Part shown: positions 1-8,248 of the stretch, one piece after another
Layout: every line of letters starts with the position of its first letter
Position numbering within the stretch: position 1 is the stretch's first letter
Assembly: GCA_019359615.1 (NCBI GenBank)
Contig: JAHHHA010000018.1
Span: 1-64,000, forward strand
Source of the DNA: Cyanosarcina radialis HA8281-LM2
GTDB taxonomy: Bacteria > Cyanobacteriota > Cyanobacteriia > Cyanobacteriales > CCAP-1448
Direction: 5' to 3'
DNA length: 64,000 nucleotides
The notes under the pieces: generated by a model
The model's database searches: none
Seen by the model: the letters and a program-made list of their open reading frames with translations, nothing else
What the model was told of the DNA's origin: nothing
Translations under genes and position numbers: made by a program

Positions 1-1381
1 TGTTGAGGGTGGCAGCTTCTGTAGAGCGATCTCCCACCGCCCGCGATAGTGGAAGGGACTGGTTGTAAAATTCCAATGCCTTTTGCTTTTCTCCCAATGC
101 GTCGTAAACCTGACCGATGTTGTTGAGAGTGGCAGCTTCTCCAAAGCGCTCGCCTACTGCCCGCGATAAGGGGAGAGAGAGGTTGTAGTATTCCAAGGCC
201 TTTTGCTGTTCCCCCAAGTCAGCGTAAACCCCACCGATGTTGTTGAGGGTGGCAGCTTCTCCGGAGCGATTGCCTACTGCCCGCGATAAGGGGAGAGAGA
301 GGTTGTAGTATTCCAAGGCCTTTTGCTGTTCCCCCAAGTAAGCGTAAACTCCACCGATCTTGTTGAGGATGGCAGCTTCCACAAGGCGATCGCCCACTGC
401 CCGCGATAAGGGGAGAGAGAGGTTGTAGTATGACAAAGCCTTTTGCTTTTCCCCCAAGGCATCGTAAACCGCGCCGATGTTGTTGAGGGTAGTAGCTTCT
501 CCGGAGCGATTGCCCACCGCCCGCGATAGTGGAAGGGACTGGTTGTAAAATTCCAATGCCTTTTGCTTTTCTCCCAATGCGTCGTAAACCTGACCGATGT
601 TGTTGAGGGTGGCAGCTTCTGTAGAGCGATCTCCCACCGCCCGCGATAGTGGAAGGGACTGGTTGTAAAATTCCAATGCCTTTTGCTTTTCTCCCAGTGC
701 GTCGTAAACCAAGCCGATGTTGTTGAGAGTGGCAGCTTCCTCTGAGCGATCTCCTACCGCCCGCGATAAAGGGAGAGACAGGTTGTAGTATGACAAAGCC
801 TTTTGCTTTTCCCCCAAATCGGAGTAAACCAAGCCGATGTTGTTGAGGGTGATAGCTTCCTGAGTGCGATTGCCCACTGCCCGCGATAAGGGGAGGGACT
901 GATTTAAGAATTCCAAAGCTCTTTGCTTTTCCCCCAAATCGGAGTAAACCAAGCCGATGTTATTAAGGGTGGTAGCTTCCTTTGAGCGATCGCCCACTGC
1001 CCGCGATAGTGTAAGGGACTGATTTAAGAATTCCAAAGCTCTTTGCTTTTCCCCCAGAGCAAAGTAAACCCGACCGATCGCCAGGAGTGTCAGTGCTTCG
1101 TTAGGTTTATCTCCGGCTGCCCTAAATAGTGGCAATGCCTCTTGCCATTTAGCAATAGCTTGTTGCCGCGATTCTAAGCTTCCTTGCCGATATAGTTGCA
1201 ATCCTTCTTGTAAAAGTTGCGTAGCTCGATCGCTCCTTGGCTGTTGGGCAATTTGAAATAATGGCTCTACCCGATCGCCTCTCGTTTGTATGGCATTAGC
1301 TGTAGGGGCGATCGCCGGGAGGTAAAGGGCTAGAAATAAGATCGACCAGAGACGGCGATCGTTTTTCTTCAGTTGAGCCAT
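1..1381 (-). CDS. TPR-repeat secreted protein, C-terminus off the left edge
   Basis: The frame is open from an ATG at 1381 to the window edge (460 codons, no stop). A signal-peptide-like N-terminus (KKNDRR, then a hydrophobic stretch ending APTANA) precedes about ten tandem 40-residue tetratricopeptide units, each 120 bp, with core NNIGxVYxxLGEKQKAL and LPLSRAVGDR. The unit length is constant, so the frame is kept throughout. The ATG at 1381 is preferred over 1390 because GGGAGGA lies about 9 nt upstream. In cyanobacteria such TPR arrays often precede a C-terminal CHAT protease domain, which would lie off-window; this is inference. The role is probably protein-protein interaction outside the cytoplasm. 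Confidence 0.85.
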   Translation of the reverse strand, partial: MAQLKKNDRRLWSILFLALYLPAIAPTANAIQTRGDRVEPLFQIAQQPRSDRATQLLQEGLQLYRQGSLESRQQAIAKWQEALPLFRAAGDKPNEALTLLAIGRVYFALGEKQRALEFLNQSLTLSRAVGDRSKEATTLNNIGLVYSDLGEKQRALEFLNQSLPLSRAVGNRTQEAITLNNIGLVYSDLGEKQKALSYYNLSLPLSRAVGDRSEEAATLNNIGLVYDALGEKQKALEFYNQSLPLSRAVGDRSTEAATLNNIGQVYDALGEKQKALEFYNQSLPLSRAVGNRSGEATTLNNIGAVYDALGEKQKALSYYNLSLPLSRAVGDRLVEAAILNKIGGVYAYLGEQQKALEYYNLSLPLSRAVGNRSGEAATLNNIGGVYADLGEQQKALEYYNLSLPLSRAVGERFGEAATLNNIGQVYDALGEKQKALEFYNQSLPLSRAVGDRSTEAATLN

Positions 1382-1475
1382 GAGGTACATTCCTCCCACC
1401 AAGATTGATGTCACAATCTTAATCTCTCAGTGGGTGAAATTAGGGAAAATTGCAATATAAATTCAGCGATCGACG

Positions 1476-1559
1476 GTTGAAACCGCGTCTACACAAACAA
1501 AACCTGCCTACACAGTTTGCCAGAGCGCGATACGTGCTACGCACAGGCTGCGCCAATGC
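1476..1559. repeat. Two dispersed repeats (families D and A) upstream of the TPR gene
   Basis: 1476-1516 is a degenerate copy of the ACACAAACAAA repeat seen also at 14861, 15815 and 48507. 1527-1559 is a copy of the GCGATACGTGCTACGCACAG repeat seen at 2168, 2947, 36541, 41344 and 45471. Confidence 0.75.
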
Positions 1560-1604
1560 CCTCTAGCAATCGAGAATCAATCCGAGCGATCGCTCTGTCT
1601 ATAG

Positions 1605-1796
1605 CTAAGTTAAAGTCTTGTCAGCGAGCGAACCCCTCACTCGCTTCAACCTTTGCTGTCTGAGTTCATCTGCCAATCGGGCATTGATGTCAGCTAGCTC
1701 TAGGTTTGTTTCTTGCAACTCCAAGCGAGTTCGACGCAGGTTAGCTAGGAGACGTTTAGATGTTTCCGGATCGGGGATACGCAGTTGCTTAGTCAT
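1605..1796 (-). CDS. Small coiled-coil protein, function unknown
   Basis: A 63-residue product rich in Leu, Glu and Arg, with a heptad-like segment (LANLRRTRLELQETNLELAD) predicting a coiled coil. The start is the ATG at 1796, which overlaps the TGA of the upstream gene as ATGA, so the two are probably translationally coupled. No family recognised. The upstream partner is also helical, so they may bind each other (inference). Confidence 0.55.
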   Translation of the reverse strand: MTKQLRIPDPETSKRLLANLRRTRLELQETNLELADINARLADELRQQRLKRVRGSLADKTLT

Positions 1797-2137
1797 GGCA
1801 AGTTCCATTCCATCTTTACTTCTTGAATGCTACGCTCCAACGCTGGAATCCTAGCTTGAGTTCGGGCAATTACTTGGGATAATAATCTTAACAGATCGGG
1901 AGTAGCATTAGGTTGAGCCTGAGCGATTTGAAGTTGGAGAGTAGACAGTTGAGAAAAGGACGATGCTGCTTCATCGGCTACGTTTTTCATTTCATCCATG
2001 TAAGATAGGGTTTGTTGCGTCTCTCCCAGCAACTCAAAAATAGTTAGTTCTATAGCTGTAGCGTCGTCAACAATATCTAGCGACTGTTGTTTTAAGTTAT
2101 TGATGATTTCCGTAGTTTCTGAAGGTAATTTTGCCAT
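1793..2137 (-). CDS. Helical hypothetical protein, pair partner of the coiled-coil gene
   Basis: A 114-residue, mostly helical protein beginning MAKLPSETTEIINNLKQQ, with no signal peptide or membrane segment. The frame opens at a TTG at 2161, but the ATG at 2137 is the more natural start, and a copy of repeat family A begins directly upstream at 2168. It ends in an ATGA overlap with the next gene. The size and pairing resemble small two-gene modules, but no toxin or antitoxin motif is visible; function unknown. Confidence 0.55.
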   Translation of the reverse strand: MAKLPSETTEIINNLKQQSLDIVDDATAIELTIFELLGETQQTLSYMDEMKNVADEAASSFSQLSTLQLQIAQAQPNATPDLLRLLSQVIARTQARIPALERSIQEVKMEWNLP

Positions 2138-2167
2138 ATTTGCTTGTGTCAAGGGTTTCAATGGAGA

Positions 2168-2200
2168 GCGATACGTGCTACGAACAGGCTACGCCAACGC
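2168..2200 (+). repeat. Dispersed repeat family A
   Basis: Copy of the 33-bp GCGATACGTGCTACG... repeat, with one or two differences from the copy at 1527. Confidence 0.75.
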
Positions 2201-2348
2201 GCTATGTTGTCTCGGCATTCCCTATGCCTGCTAGCATGACGCTTGCATTTGAGGCAAAGCGATCGAGCATTTCATCAGTCCATCTTTCTGTAGCCACTTT
2301 CCTTTTCCTAAGAGCTATTTATTGACGCTCGGAGCATCAGCGCCAATA

Positions 2349-2696
2349 TCAATCCAAATTTAAAGCTATTTTTAAAATTTTTTGTACTTCTACCCATAAA
2401 TCTGTCGATAGGTTGCCTAACTTTCTTTGAAAAACTGATGTACTGACTGTAGCTATTTTATCGGCTCTAATCAAAGATGTTTTCTTTAAACCTGTTTGGG
2501 AAAATTGAGGATTGCTATCTTCAATTAACGCCCAGCTATTCCGTATGCTGCCGATAGGAATTTTAGAAAATATCCCCAAAATAATTACTTCTTCTTGATG
2601 AACCGCTAAAATCAGTGCGGGTCTGAGTTTGGCAGAAGTTAGATCGCTAAAAGGAAATCTAACTAGCCAAATTTCCCCAAGTTGAGGCTTAGACAT
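2349..2696 (-). CDS. MazF/PemK-type endoribonuclease toxin
   Basis: The 115-residue product opens MSKPQLGEIWLVRFPFSD and continues KLRPALIL, the PemK-fold pattern (GEIW...F..S...K.RPALI) of MazF-like mRNA interferases, which cleave RNA in the cytoplasm. ATGs at 2699 and 2696 are adjacent; both overlap the end of the upstream antitoxin reading frame (stop 2691-2689), the usual arrangement in TA operons. Length fits the family (about 110-120). The C-terminal half (SLIRADKIATV) matches the family pattern, so it appears intact. Whether it is active is not shown. Confidence 0.8.
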   Translation of the reverse strand: MSKPQLGEIWLVRFPFSDLTSAKLRPALILAVHQEEVIILGIFSKIPIGSIRNSWALIEDSNPQFSQTGLKKTSLIRADKIATVSTSVFQRKLGNLSTDLWVEVQKILKIALNLD

Positions 2697-2919
2697 CATA
2701 AATATCTTCTTCCTCGTCATTCCACTCGGTAAAACCTGTCTCCGTTAATTGCATCATCTGTATGGTTTCTAGTTTTTCTTCCACATCCTCCATCAAGATT
2801 ATTTGTTCTTCGATCGGCAACTGAAAAATCATTTGTTTGATTTCTTCCACTGTTGGCATGGGTGTTGTCATAGCTTCAGGCTCGAATTCATTTTGAGTTA
2901 GACTGTTCGTTAAAACCAT
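2689..2919 (-). CDS. Antitoxin partner of the MazF-like toxin
   Basis: A 76-residue acidic protein with the helical segment PTVEEIKQMIFQLPIEEQI and a very acidic tail (EWNDEEEDIYDV). It lies directly upstream of and overlaps the MazF-like toxin. This 'IxQLPxEEQxxL' architecture is common in cyanobacterial antitoxins paired with PemK toxins. The acidic C-terminus probably occupies the toxin's basic RNA groove (inference). The start could be the ATG at 2919 or that at 2871 (MTTPMPTVEE). Confidence 0.7.
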   Translation of the reverse strand: MVLTNSLTQNEFEPEAMTTPMPTVEEIKQMIFQLPIEEQIILMEDVEEKLETIQMMQLTETGFTEWNDEEEDIYDV

Positions 2920-2926
2920 TTATTAG

Positions 2927-3115
2927 GCAGAAATTTTCCAGCACGAGCGTTGGCGTAGCCTGTGCGTAGCACGTATCGCCTCTGTTACCGCTCTACTCAC
3001 ACTAGCAATCTTAGCTTTAATTGCAGGCATAGCGGGAGGATTGACACTCAATTCCATATCGATCCCGATATTCGGCGATCGAGTCAGAGCAATCGCGATC
3101 GGCTTCACCAGCTAA
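2927..3115 (+). pseudogene. Fragment encoding a hydrophobic peptide, probable gene remnant
   Basis: The frame after a TAG at 2924 is open for 62 codons. From about 2978 it encodes a transmembrane-like segment (LLTLAILALIAGIAGG) followed by LNSISIPIFGDRVRAI and a stop at 3113-3115. No ATG lies in frame. The 5' part is a copy of dispersed repeat family A (2947-2979), so the fragment looks like the 3' end of a membrane-protein gene whose start was lost or replaced. Family not recognised. Confidence 0.35.
2947..2979 (-). repeat. Dispersed repeat family A, inverted copy
   Basis: Reverse complement of the 1527 and 2168 copies (GCGTTGGCGTAGCCTGTGCG...). Confidence 0.75.
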
Positions 3116-3177
3116 AAACCTTGCCATTACCGATCGATTTGAGTTAGATTTGAGCCATCATTTCACTCTAACTTGAG

Positions 3178-4122
3178 ATGAAACCAACTATTTGTGTCAA
3201 TTATCTCTCATTAATCTTAGCTTTTACCGCAGCGATACCGTTAGCAATATCACCGATCGATTCTGTAATTTCAGCCCCTACAATCCAAGCAGCTACTAAT
3301 AGTTACGATCGCTACATGAAACTAGGCTATCGAGCTACTGCAAAACGAGATTACCGCAATGCTTTAGTGAATTTTAGAAAAGCATTGCAAGCACGCCCAG
3401 GCGATCGCTATGCAACAACCGCAATTAGTAATGTTAGTAGCTATGCAGCCCGCCGAGAACGAAAACTGGTCTTTATCCCAGGAATCAAGGGAGCGCCCGT
3501 TAATCGCCTCGGTGCCGGAAGCCGCAATCCGAGAAGCTGTTTGGGCGACACTACTTGTCTATTTGCCCTAATACCAGATAACGATCGCGTTTTATTAACT
3601 ACAGCCGCCTATCCAAAGTTGCTATTTTACGTTCCTCAAACTTCTGGAAAGCAAATCGAGCTATTATTTCGCTCGACGGCCAACAATGCTAAAACCTATC
3701 AATTAAGTATTCCGGCTCCAGCACGATCTGGAATTGTCAGTTTCGATCTTTCTACGCTCAAAGATGCCGAAGGGAAAAGTTTACCCCCGCTGGAAATCGG
3801 CAATAAATATAAATGGAATCTGGCAATAATTTTAAATTCTGATAACAACTCGGAAAATCTAGTAGTTGATGGTGTTATCGAACGCCAACAAGTTAATCCC
3901 GAACTGGCCGAACTGTTGCAACAAGGCTCGCCCAGCGATCGCATCTCTCTCTATACCGTCAATAATTTTTGGTATGATGCTGTGGCAACGCTCTATCAAG
4001 AACGCCAAGCTCAACCCAATAATTCATCTTTAGTAGATGACTGGACGAGTCTTTTAGAATCGATCGATCTCGGTGTTATTGCTAAAGAACCTTTAGTTGA
4101 GTGCTGTCTTGCCAAAAATTAA
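3178..4122 (+). CDS. DUF928-family exported protein, copy 1
   Basis: The 314-residue product has an N-terminal hydrophobic signal-like segment (about residues 9-32) and a short TPR-like region (DYRNALVNFRKALQARPGD, about 60-78). The C-terminal half has the DUF928 pattern: AYPKLLFYVPQTS, a beta-rich core with PARSGIVSFDL, LELLQQGSPSDRISLY-like spacing and NNFWYDAVATL. DUF928 is a cyanobacterial family of unknown role, usually exported. The next gene is a tandem paralogue 8 nt downstream. In this copy the loop after GAGSR is short. Confidence 0.85.
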   Translation: MKPTICVNYLSLILAFTAAIPLAISPIDSVISAPTIQAATNSYDRYMKLGYRATAKRDYRNALVNFRKALQARPGDRYATTAISNVSSYAARRERKLVFIPGIKGAPVNRLGAGSRNPRSCLGDTTCLFALIPDNDRVLLTTAAYPKLLFYVPQTSGKQIELLFRSTANNAKTYQLSIPAPARSGIVSFDLSTLKDAEGKSLPPLEIGNKYKWNLAIILNSDNNSENLVVDGVIERQQVNPELAELLQQGSPSDRISLYTVNNFWYDAVATLYQERQAQPNNSSLVDDWTSLLESIDLGVIAKEPLVECCLAKN

Positions 4123-4130
4123 GGGTAATT

Positions 4131-5252
4131 ATGAAGAGTAGAGCTAGGCTGAATTATCTATTTGTACTTATAGTCGTTAGCGGAGCGGTGCTGCTGCCCG
4201 TCGGCCCGACTCTCCAGACCGATATCTCCACTCGGCCAGCCATCTCAGCCCCAATTATCCCAGCTACTACCGATAAGTATAGTCGCTATATGAGGTTGGG
4301 CTATCGAGCCACCGCCAAACGAGATTATCGCAATGCCCTAGTTAATTTTAGAAAAGCTTTGCAAGTACGTCCGGGCGATCGCTATGCCACGGTGGCAATT
4401 GATAATGTCAGCGGTTATGCTGCCCGTCGAGGTCGCAAACTGGTCTTTATCCCAGGAATCCAAGGAGCGCCCGTCAACCGCATCGGTGCTGGAACCCGCT
4501 TGTATCGATTGTCGCCGCCCCCGTCATCAATAACGCCTCCTAGATCGGCCCAAGAGCCTCCTAAGCCGCCAGAATCACCTAGCCTGGATAACAATGCTAC
4601 TCCTAGCCCAGAGGATCGACCAACAACTAGTTCGGGTGAAGAATTAGTAACTTCCAATTCCCAAAAGTGTGCGGGCGATAATCCTTGTCCGATCGCTCTT
4701 TTACCGAACAACGATCGCGCCTTATTAACTACGGTCGCCTATCCCAAGCTACTATTTTATCTGCCTCAAACTTCTAGAGAGCAAATCAATCTATTGTTGC
4801 GATCGACTGAAGGCAATGCCAAGACTTATGAATTAACTATTCCAGCCCCAACAGCATCTGGGATTGTTAGTTTCGATCTCTCTGCGCTTAAAGATGCTGA
4901 GGGTAAAGTTCTACCTCCCCTGGAAGTTGGCAAGAAATACAAATGGAGCTTGGCGATCGTAAGCCGGGAAAATAATCGCCCTAAAGATTTAGGATTTGAG
5001 GGTGCGATCGAACGCCAGCAGGTCGATCCCGAACTGGCAAAACTTTTGCAACAAGGCTCGCCCAGCGATCGCATCTCCCTCTACACAGTGAATAATTTTT
5101 GGTATGATGCTCTGGCAACGCTCTATCAAGAACGTCAATCTCGCCCTGACGATCCATCTTTAATCAATGACTGGACGAGCCTTCTAGAGTCGATCGAACT
5201 CAGCAGTATTGCTAAAGAACCTCTAGTTCCCTGCTGTGGGGCCAAAAAATAA
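4131..5252 (+). CDS. DUF928-family exported protein, copy 2
   Basis: The 373-residue paralogue follows copy 1 in the same operon. The ATG at 4131 follows AAGGGTAATT and gives a clean signal-like N-terminus; an upstream in-frame ATG at 4101 lies inside copy 1. Long blocks match copy 1 nearly exactly (YRATAKRDYRNALVNFRKAL; NNFWYDALATLYQERQ). The main difference is about 50 extra residues rich in Pro and Ser after GAGTR (PPPSSITPPRSAQEPPKPPE and following), a flexible linker between the TPR-like part and the DUF928 core. Tandem duplication followed by linker expansion or loss is the simplest history. Confidence 0.85.
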   Translation: MKSRARLNYLFVLIVVSGAVLLPVGPTLQTDISTRPAISAPIIPATTDKYSRYMRLGYRATAKRDYRNALVNFRKALQVRPGDRYATVAIDNVSGYAARRGRKLVFIPGIQGAPVNRIGAGTRLYRLSPPPSSITPPRSAQEPPKPPESPSLDNNATPSPEDRPTTSSGEELVTSNSQKCAGDNPCPIALLPNNDRALLTTVAYPKLLFYLPQTSREQINLLLRSTEGNAKTYELTIPAPTASGIVSFDLSALKDAEGKVLPPLEVGKKYKWSLAIVSRENNRPKDLGFEGAIERQQVDPELAKLLQQGSPSDRISLYTVNNFWYDALATLYQERQSRPDDPSLINDWTSLLESIELSSIAKEPLVPCCGAKK

Positions 5253-5306
5253 ATTTCGCCAGAATTATCTTATGGGAAACAGGTCTAGCCTGCTAGTCCG
5301 TCAGTC

Positions 5307-5541
5307 CGCCAGGGGTTCAAAACCCCTGTCTCATAGCATAAGTCCGTTAAAACGGACTGATAAGACCTGCATTAGTGGGTTTGAACCAAGATCTAGCGCC
5401 ATGTTCGGTACGCCCGATCGACTTGCGCCAAAATCGATTTCTGGGACGCTAGCCTGGGGTGGGTTGAGGGGACTGGAATTTTTTCAACAGTCATCTTTAG
5501 ATGACTTTCGCTATTAGCCAGGGGTTTTGAACCCCTGGCGG
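5307..5541. repeat. REPIN-like element, copy 1
   Basis: The left arm (5307-5358) has a hairpin AGGGGTTCAAAACCCCT, a short linker with ATAGC, then a second hairpin AGTCCGTTAAAACGGACT. The right arm (5489-5541) is the same double hairpin inverted. About 130 bp of unrelated sequence lies between. It fills the gap between the DUF928 pair and the kinase gene. Further copies are at 53039 and 63488. Confidence 0.8.
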
Positions 5542-5562
5542 TCGTGCTACCCAACTTTAACA

Positions 5563-7629
5563 ATGCGTGCTTTCCTGTCGAGACATCAGCCCGTTCTCTT
5601 TACCAGTTTAGCGATCGCAGCCCTCATTACGGGAGTGCGGCAGTTAGGAGTTTTACAGGGATTGGAATTAAGCGCGTTCGATGGGTTAGTGCGCTTGCAG
5701 CCCGATCGCGGTGTCGATCCTCGGCTGCTGGTAGTTGCCATCACCGAAGAGGATATCAGAAACCTCAAAAAACCGCCGCCAATTGACGATCGCACTCTAG
5801 ATGAGGTCTTGAATAAGCTAGATCGATACCAACCGCGAGCGATCGGCTTGGATGTTTATCGGGATTTGCCAGTAGAACCAGGCAATGCCGAATTAAGCAC
5901 GAATTTTCAGGTTAATCCTAATTTAGTGGCAATTTGTGGCGGCAGCGGTAACATTGCCCCACCGCCGACAGCACCAGCCAGCAGCTTGGGGTTTAGCGAT
6001 GTCGTGTTGGATAGCGATCTGATAGTCCGCCGCAATTTATTGTTCGTCACCCCAGATCCTGAATCTAAATGTCCGGCTAACTACTCTTTTAGCGCCCAGT
6101 TGGCTTTGCGCTATCTGGAAAAACAGGGAACTAAATGGCAAAAAACGCCTCAAGAAGAATTGCAGATCGGTTCGATCGTCTTCAAACCCATAGATAGCAG
6201 CGTCGGCGGCTACCACCGAGTTGACAACAGAGGCTATCAGATCTTGTTGCAATATCGATCGCCTAGATCCATAGCCAAACAAGTAACTCTCACCGATGTT
6301 TTGCAAGATCGAGTCGATCCCAACTTAGTTAAAGATCGCATCGTTTTGATCGGTGTCACCGCTGCCAGCGGCAACGACTTTTTCTATACCCCTTACACTG
6401 CTAGAGGACAAGAAGACTTGAGGATGCCAGGAATTATCCTTCAGGCTCAAATGGTCAGTCAAATCCTCAGCGTAGTTCTCGACGGGCAACCCTTATTGTG
6501 GAGTTGGCCGGGATGGACGATTGCCATCTGGGTGTGGGGATGGTCTTTATTAGGGGGAATTCTGGCCTGGTATCTTCGCCATCCCCTGGTAATGTTAGCG
6601 AGTACCGCCGCCTGTGCGATCGCTTTGAGCGGAATTTGCTATCTCCTCCTCATTCCAGGCGGATGGATGCCGATCGTACCGCCTTTGTTAGGACTTGTCA
6701 CCACGGCTGTTAGCGTCATTTTCTACAAAACTTACAAATCTGGTAGTCCTCAAATCACCCAACTACCGACCACGCAACCTATCGTGCCGTTGAGCCGGCC
6801 GTTTCTAGCGACGAATACCCTATTAAAAGGACGCTACCGGATCGTAGAAAGGCTCGGCCGGGGCGGATTCGGTGTCACTTATAAAGCTGAAGATATTCAA
6901 CAACCCAGCCATCCCGCGATCGTCGTCAAGCAGTTGAAACCCGTGCGGGACGATGAGGAATTCATGGGAGTAGCCAGACGCTTGTTTAACTCCGAAGCAG
7001 AAACTCTGGAATTGCTGGGCAGACACGAGCAAATTCCCCAGTTAATGGCTTATTTTGAAGAAGATGGAGAATTTTACTTAGTACAAGAATTCATTAAAGG
7101 CCACCCTCTGAGTAAAGAGATTTTAATGAGTCGCCCCTTGTCAGAATCTTATGCAGTAGCTTTGCTGAAAAACATCTTGCCAGTTCTCGACTTCATTCAC
7201 AGCCATCAAATCATTCATCGCGATCTCAAACCAGCCAATATCATCAGGCGAGAAGCAGATGGCAAACTGGTATTAATTGACTTTGGGGCCGTGAAACGGC
7301 TAGAAACCGAAATTGCTACGGGCGAAACCAATCCTACCGTGCCCATGGTGACAGAAGGCTATGCCCCGCCGGAACAGTATTTAGGCCGCCCCGTACTTAA
7401 CAGCGACATTTATGCTTTAGGAATCGTAGCGATTCAAGCGCTGACGGGATTGCCGCTACCTGCGATCGTCAAAGATGAAATCAGAAAACTGGTGGTGTGG
7501 AAAGAACGCACTGAAGTTCGAGTCAGCGATCGTCTGGCTGCCATCTTAGATCGAATGGTGCGGCTTGAGGTCAGCGACAGGTATCAATCTGCTGCCGAAG
7601 TTTTGCAAGCACTTGAGGATTTAGGGTAA
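5563..7629 (+). CDS. CHASE2-domain Ser/Thr protein kinase
   Basis: The 688-residue membrane protein starts at the ATG at 5563; the upstream TTG lies in the repeat arm. A transmembrane start (about 10-30) leads into an extracytoplasmic CHASE2 sensor (about 30-305; LVVAITEEDI, ALGLDVYRDL-like core, DRIVLIGVTA). Three membrane segments (about 315-390) follow, then a Hanks-type kinase (about 420-688). Visible kinase motifs: GRGGFGVTYKAED, VVKQL, HRDLKPANII (near 551), DFGAVK (near 572) and EGYAPPEQ. The key Lys, Asp and Asn are present, so it should be active. It probably senses an outside signal and phosphorylates cytosolic targets. Confidence 0.93.
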   Translation: MRAFLSRHQPVLFTSLAIAALITGVRQLGVLQGLELSAFDGLVRLQPDRGVDPRLLVVAITEEDIRNLKKPPPIDDRTLDEVLNKLDRYQPRAIGLDVYRDLPVEPGNAELSTNFQVNPNLVAICGGSGNIAPPPTAPASSLGFSDVVLDSDLIVRRNLLFVTPDPESKCPANYSFSAQLALRYLEKQGTKWQKTPQEELQIGSIVFKPIDSSVGGYHRVDNRGYQILLQYRSPRSIAKQVTLTDVLQDRVDPNLVKDRIVLIGVTAASGNDFFYTPYTARGQEDLRMPGIILQAQMVSQILSVVLDGQPLLWSWPGWTIAIWVWGWSLLGGILAWYLRHPLVMLASTAACAIALSGICYLLLIPGGWMPIVPPLLGLVTTAVSVIFYKTYKSGSPQITQLPTTQPIVPLSRPFLATNTLLKGRYRIVERLGRGGFGVTYKAEDIQQPSHPAIVVKQLKPVRDDEEFMGVARRLFNSEAETLELLGRHEQIPQLMAYFEEDGEFYLVQEFIKGHPLSKEILMSRPLSESYAVALLKNILPVLDFIHSHQIIHRDLKPANIIRREADGKLVLIDFGAVKRLETEIATGETNPTVPMVTEGYAPPEQYLGRPVLNSDIYALGIVAIQALTGLPLPAIVKDEIRKLVVWKERTEVRVSDRLAAILDRMVRLEVSDRYQSAAEVLQALEDLG

Positions 7630-7637
7630 ATCTCACA

Positions 7638-8093
7638 TCACTTACTTTTTTCCCACCATCCATCCGCTAGCAAAACCCCACCTCGATCGCTAACTCGATC
7701 TAAATTCATCAGATAAACCCAAGCCAATCCCAGCGATCGCCCATCGGGAGAAAATGTAGGAATCAGTTGTCGATCGTATTCGTTTTCGTGGCAGGGTCGC
7801 TCCCTTTGGTAATCTTCTAAGCGATCGAGATCGTCCAAGATAGCTATGTCAGCAAACGATAACAAAAAACCATGCACCGGACAATTTCCTGAAGTCATGG
7901 CTGGATATCCCGCTGGCAGAGAGAAGAGTCGCCCAAAAGCGATCGCTCTTCGTTCTGCTAACACTTTGCCAGCACAGTAAATTTGATAATTGGCCTCTCC
8001 TGGTTTGAGAGTGCCGTAAACAAAAACGATCGCGCGGCCTGCGTTGCTAGATTTGAAGCTTTCTAGAATTTCCATTAGCAAACGCAGCAGCAT
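7638..8093 (-). CDS. Gamma-glutamylcyclotransferase-like (AIG2/GGCT fold) protein
   Basis: The 151-residue product has the family signature VYGTLKPGEANY near its start, a YPAM segment and an acidic LDDLDRLEDY segment carrying the conserved catalytic-type Glu, then a terminal WVYL. Members cyclise gamma-glutamyl compounds or act on related amides; the substrate here is unknown. The start may be the ATG at 8093 or 8075. It converges on the kinase gene with 8 bp between them. Confidence 0.8.
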   Translation of the reverse strand: MLLRLLMEILESFKSSNAGRAIVFVYGTLKPGEANYQIYCAGKVLAERRAIAFGRLFSLPAGYPAMTSGNCPVHGFLLSFADIAILDDLDRLEDYQRERPCHENEYDRQLIPTFSPDGRSLGLAWVYLMNLDRVSDRGGVLLADGWWEKSK

Positions 8094-8248
8094 AAAATCT
8101 CATACCAAAGGCAGATCTCAATTAATCTCCTGTCAGTGTAGATTGGCAACGTCAAAGCAATCCGCAAACGTTCATATTGGTGGGGGGCTTGAAACCCATC
8201 GATCCGATTAGCATTTAAGCCCACATTATATGAGATGACTGTTCTTGC

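Noticed and set aside
274-462. 62-residue minus-strand frame
   Set aside because: It is an alternative frame of the TPR repeat; the TPR frame is longer and coherent.
1-1080. Direct repeats that could suggest a CRISPR or satellite array
   Set aside because: Period is 120 bp without spacers, and the minus-strand frame is open throughout, encoding TPRs.
5236-5517. 93-residue plus-strand frame
   Set aside because: It spans the REPIN arm and shares no coding signature.
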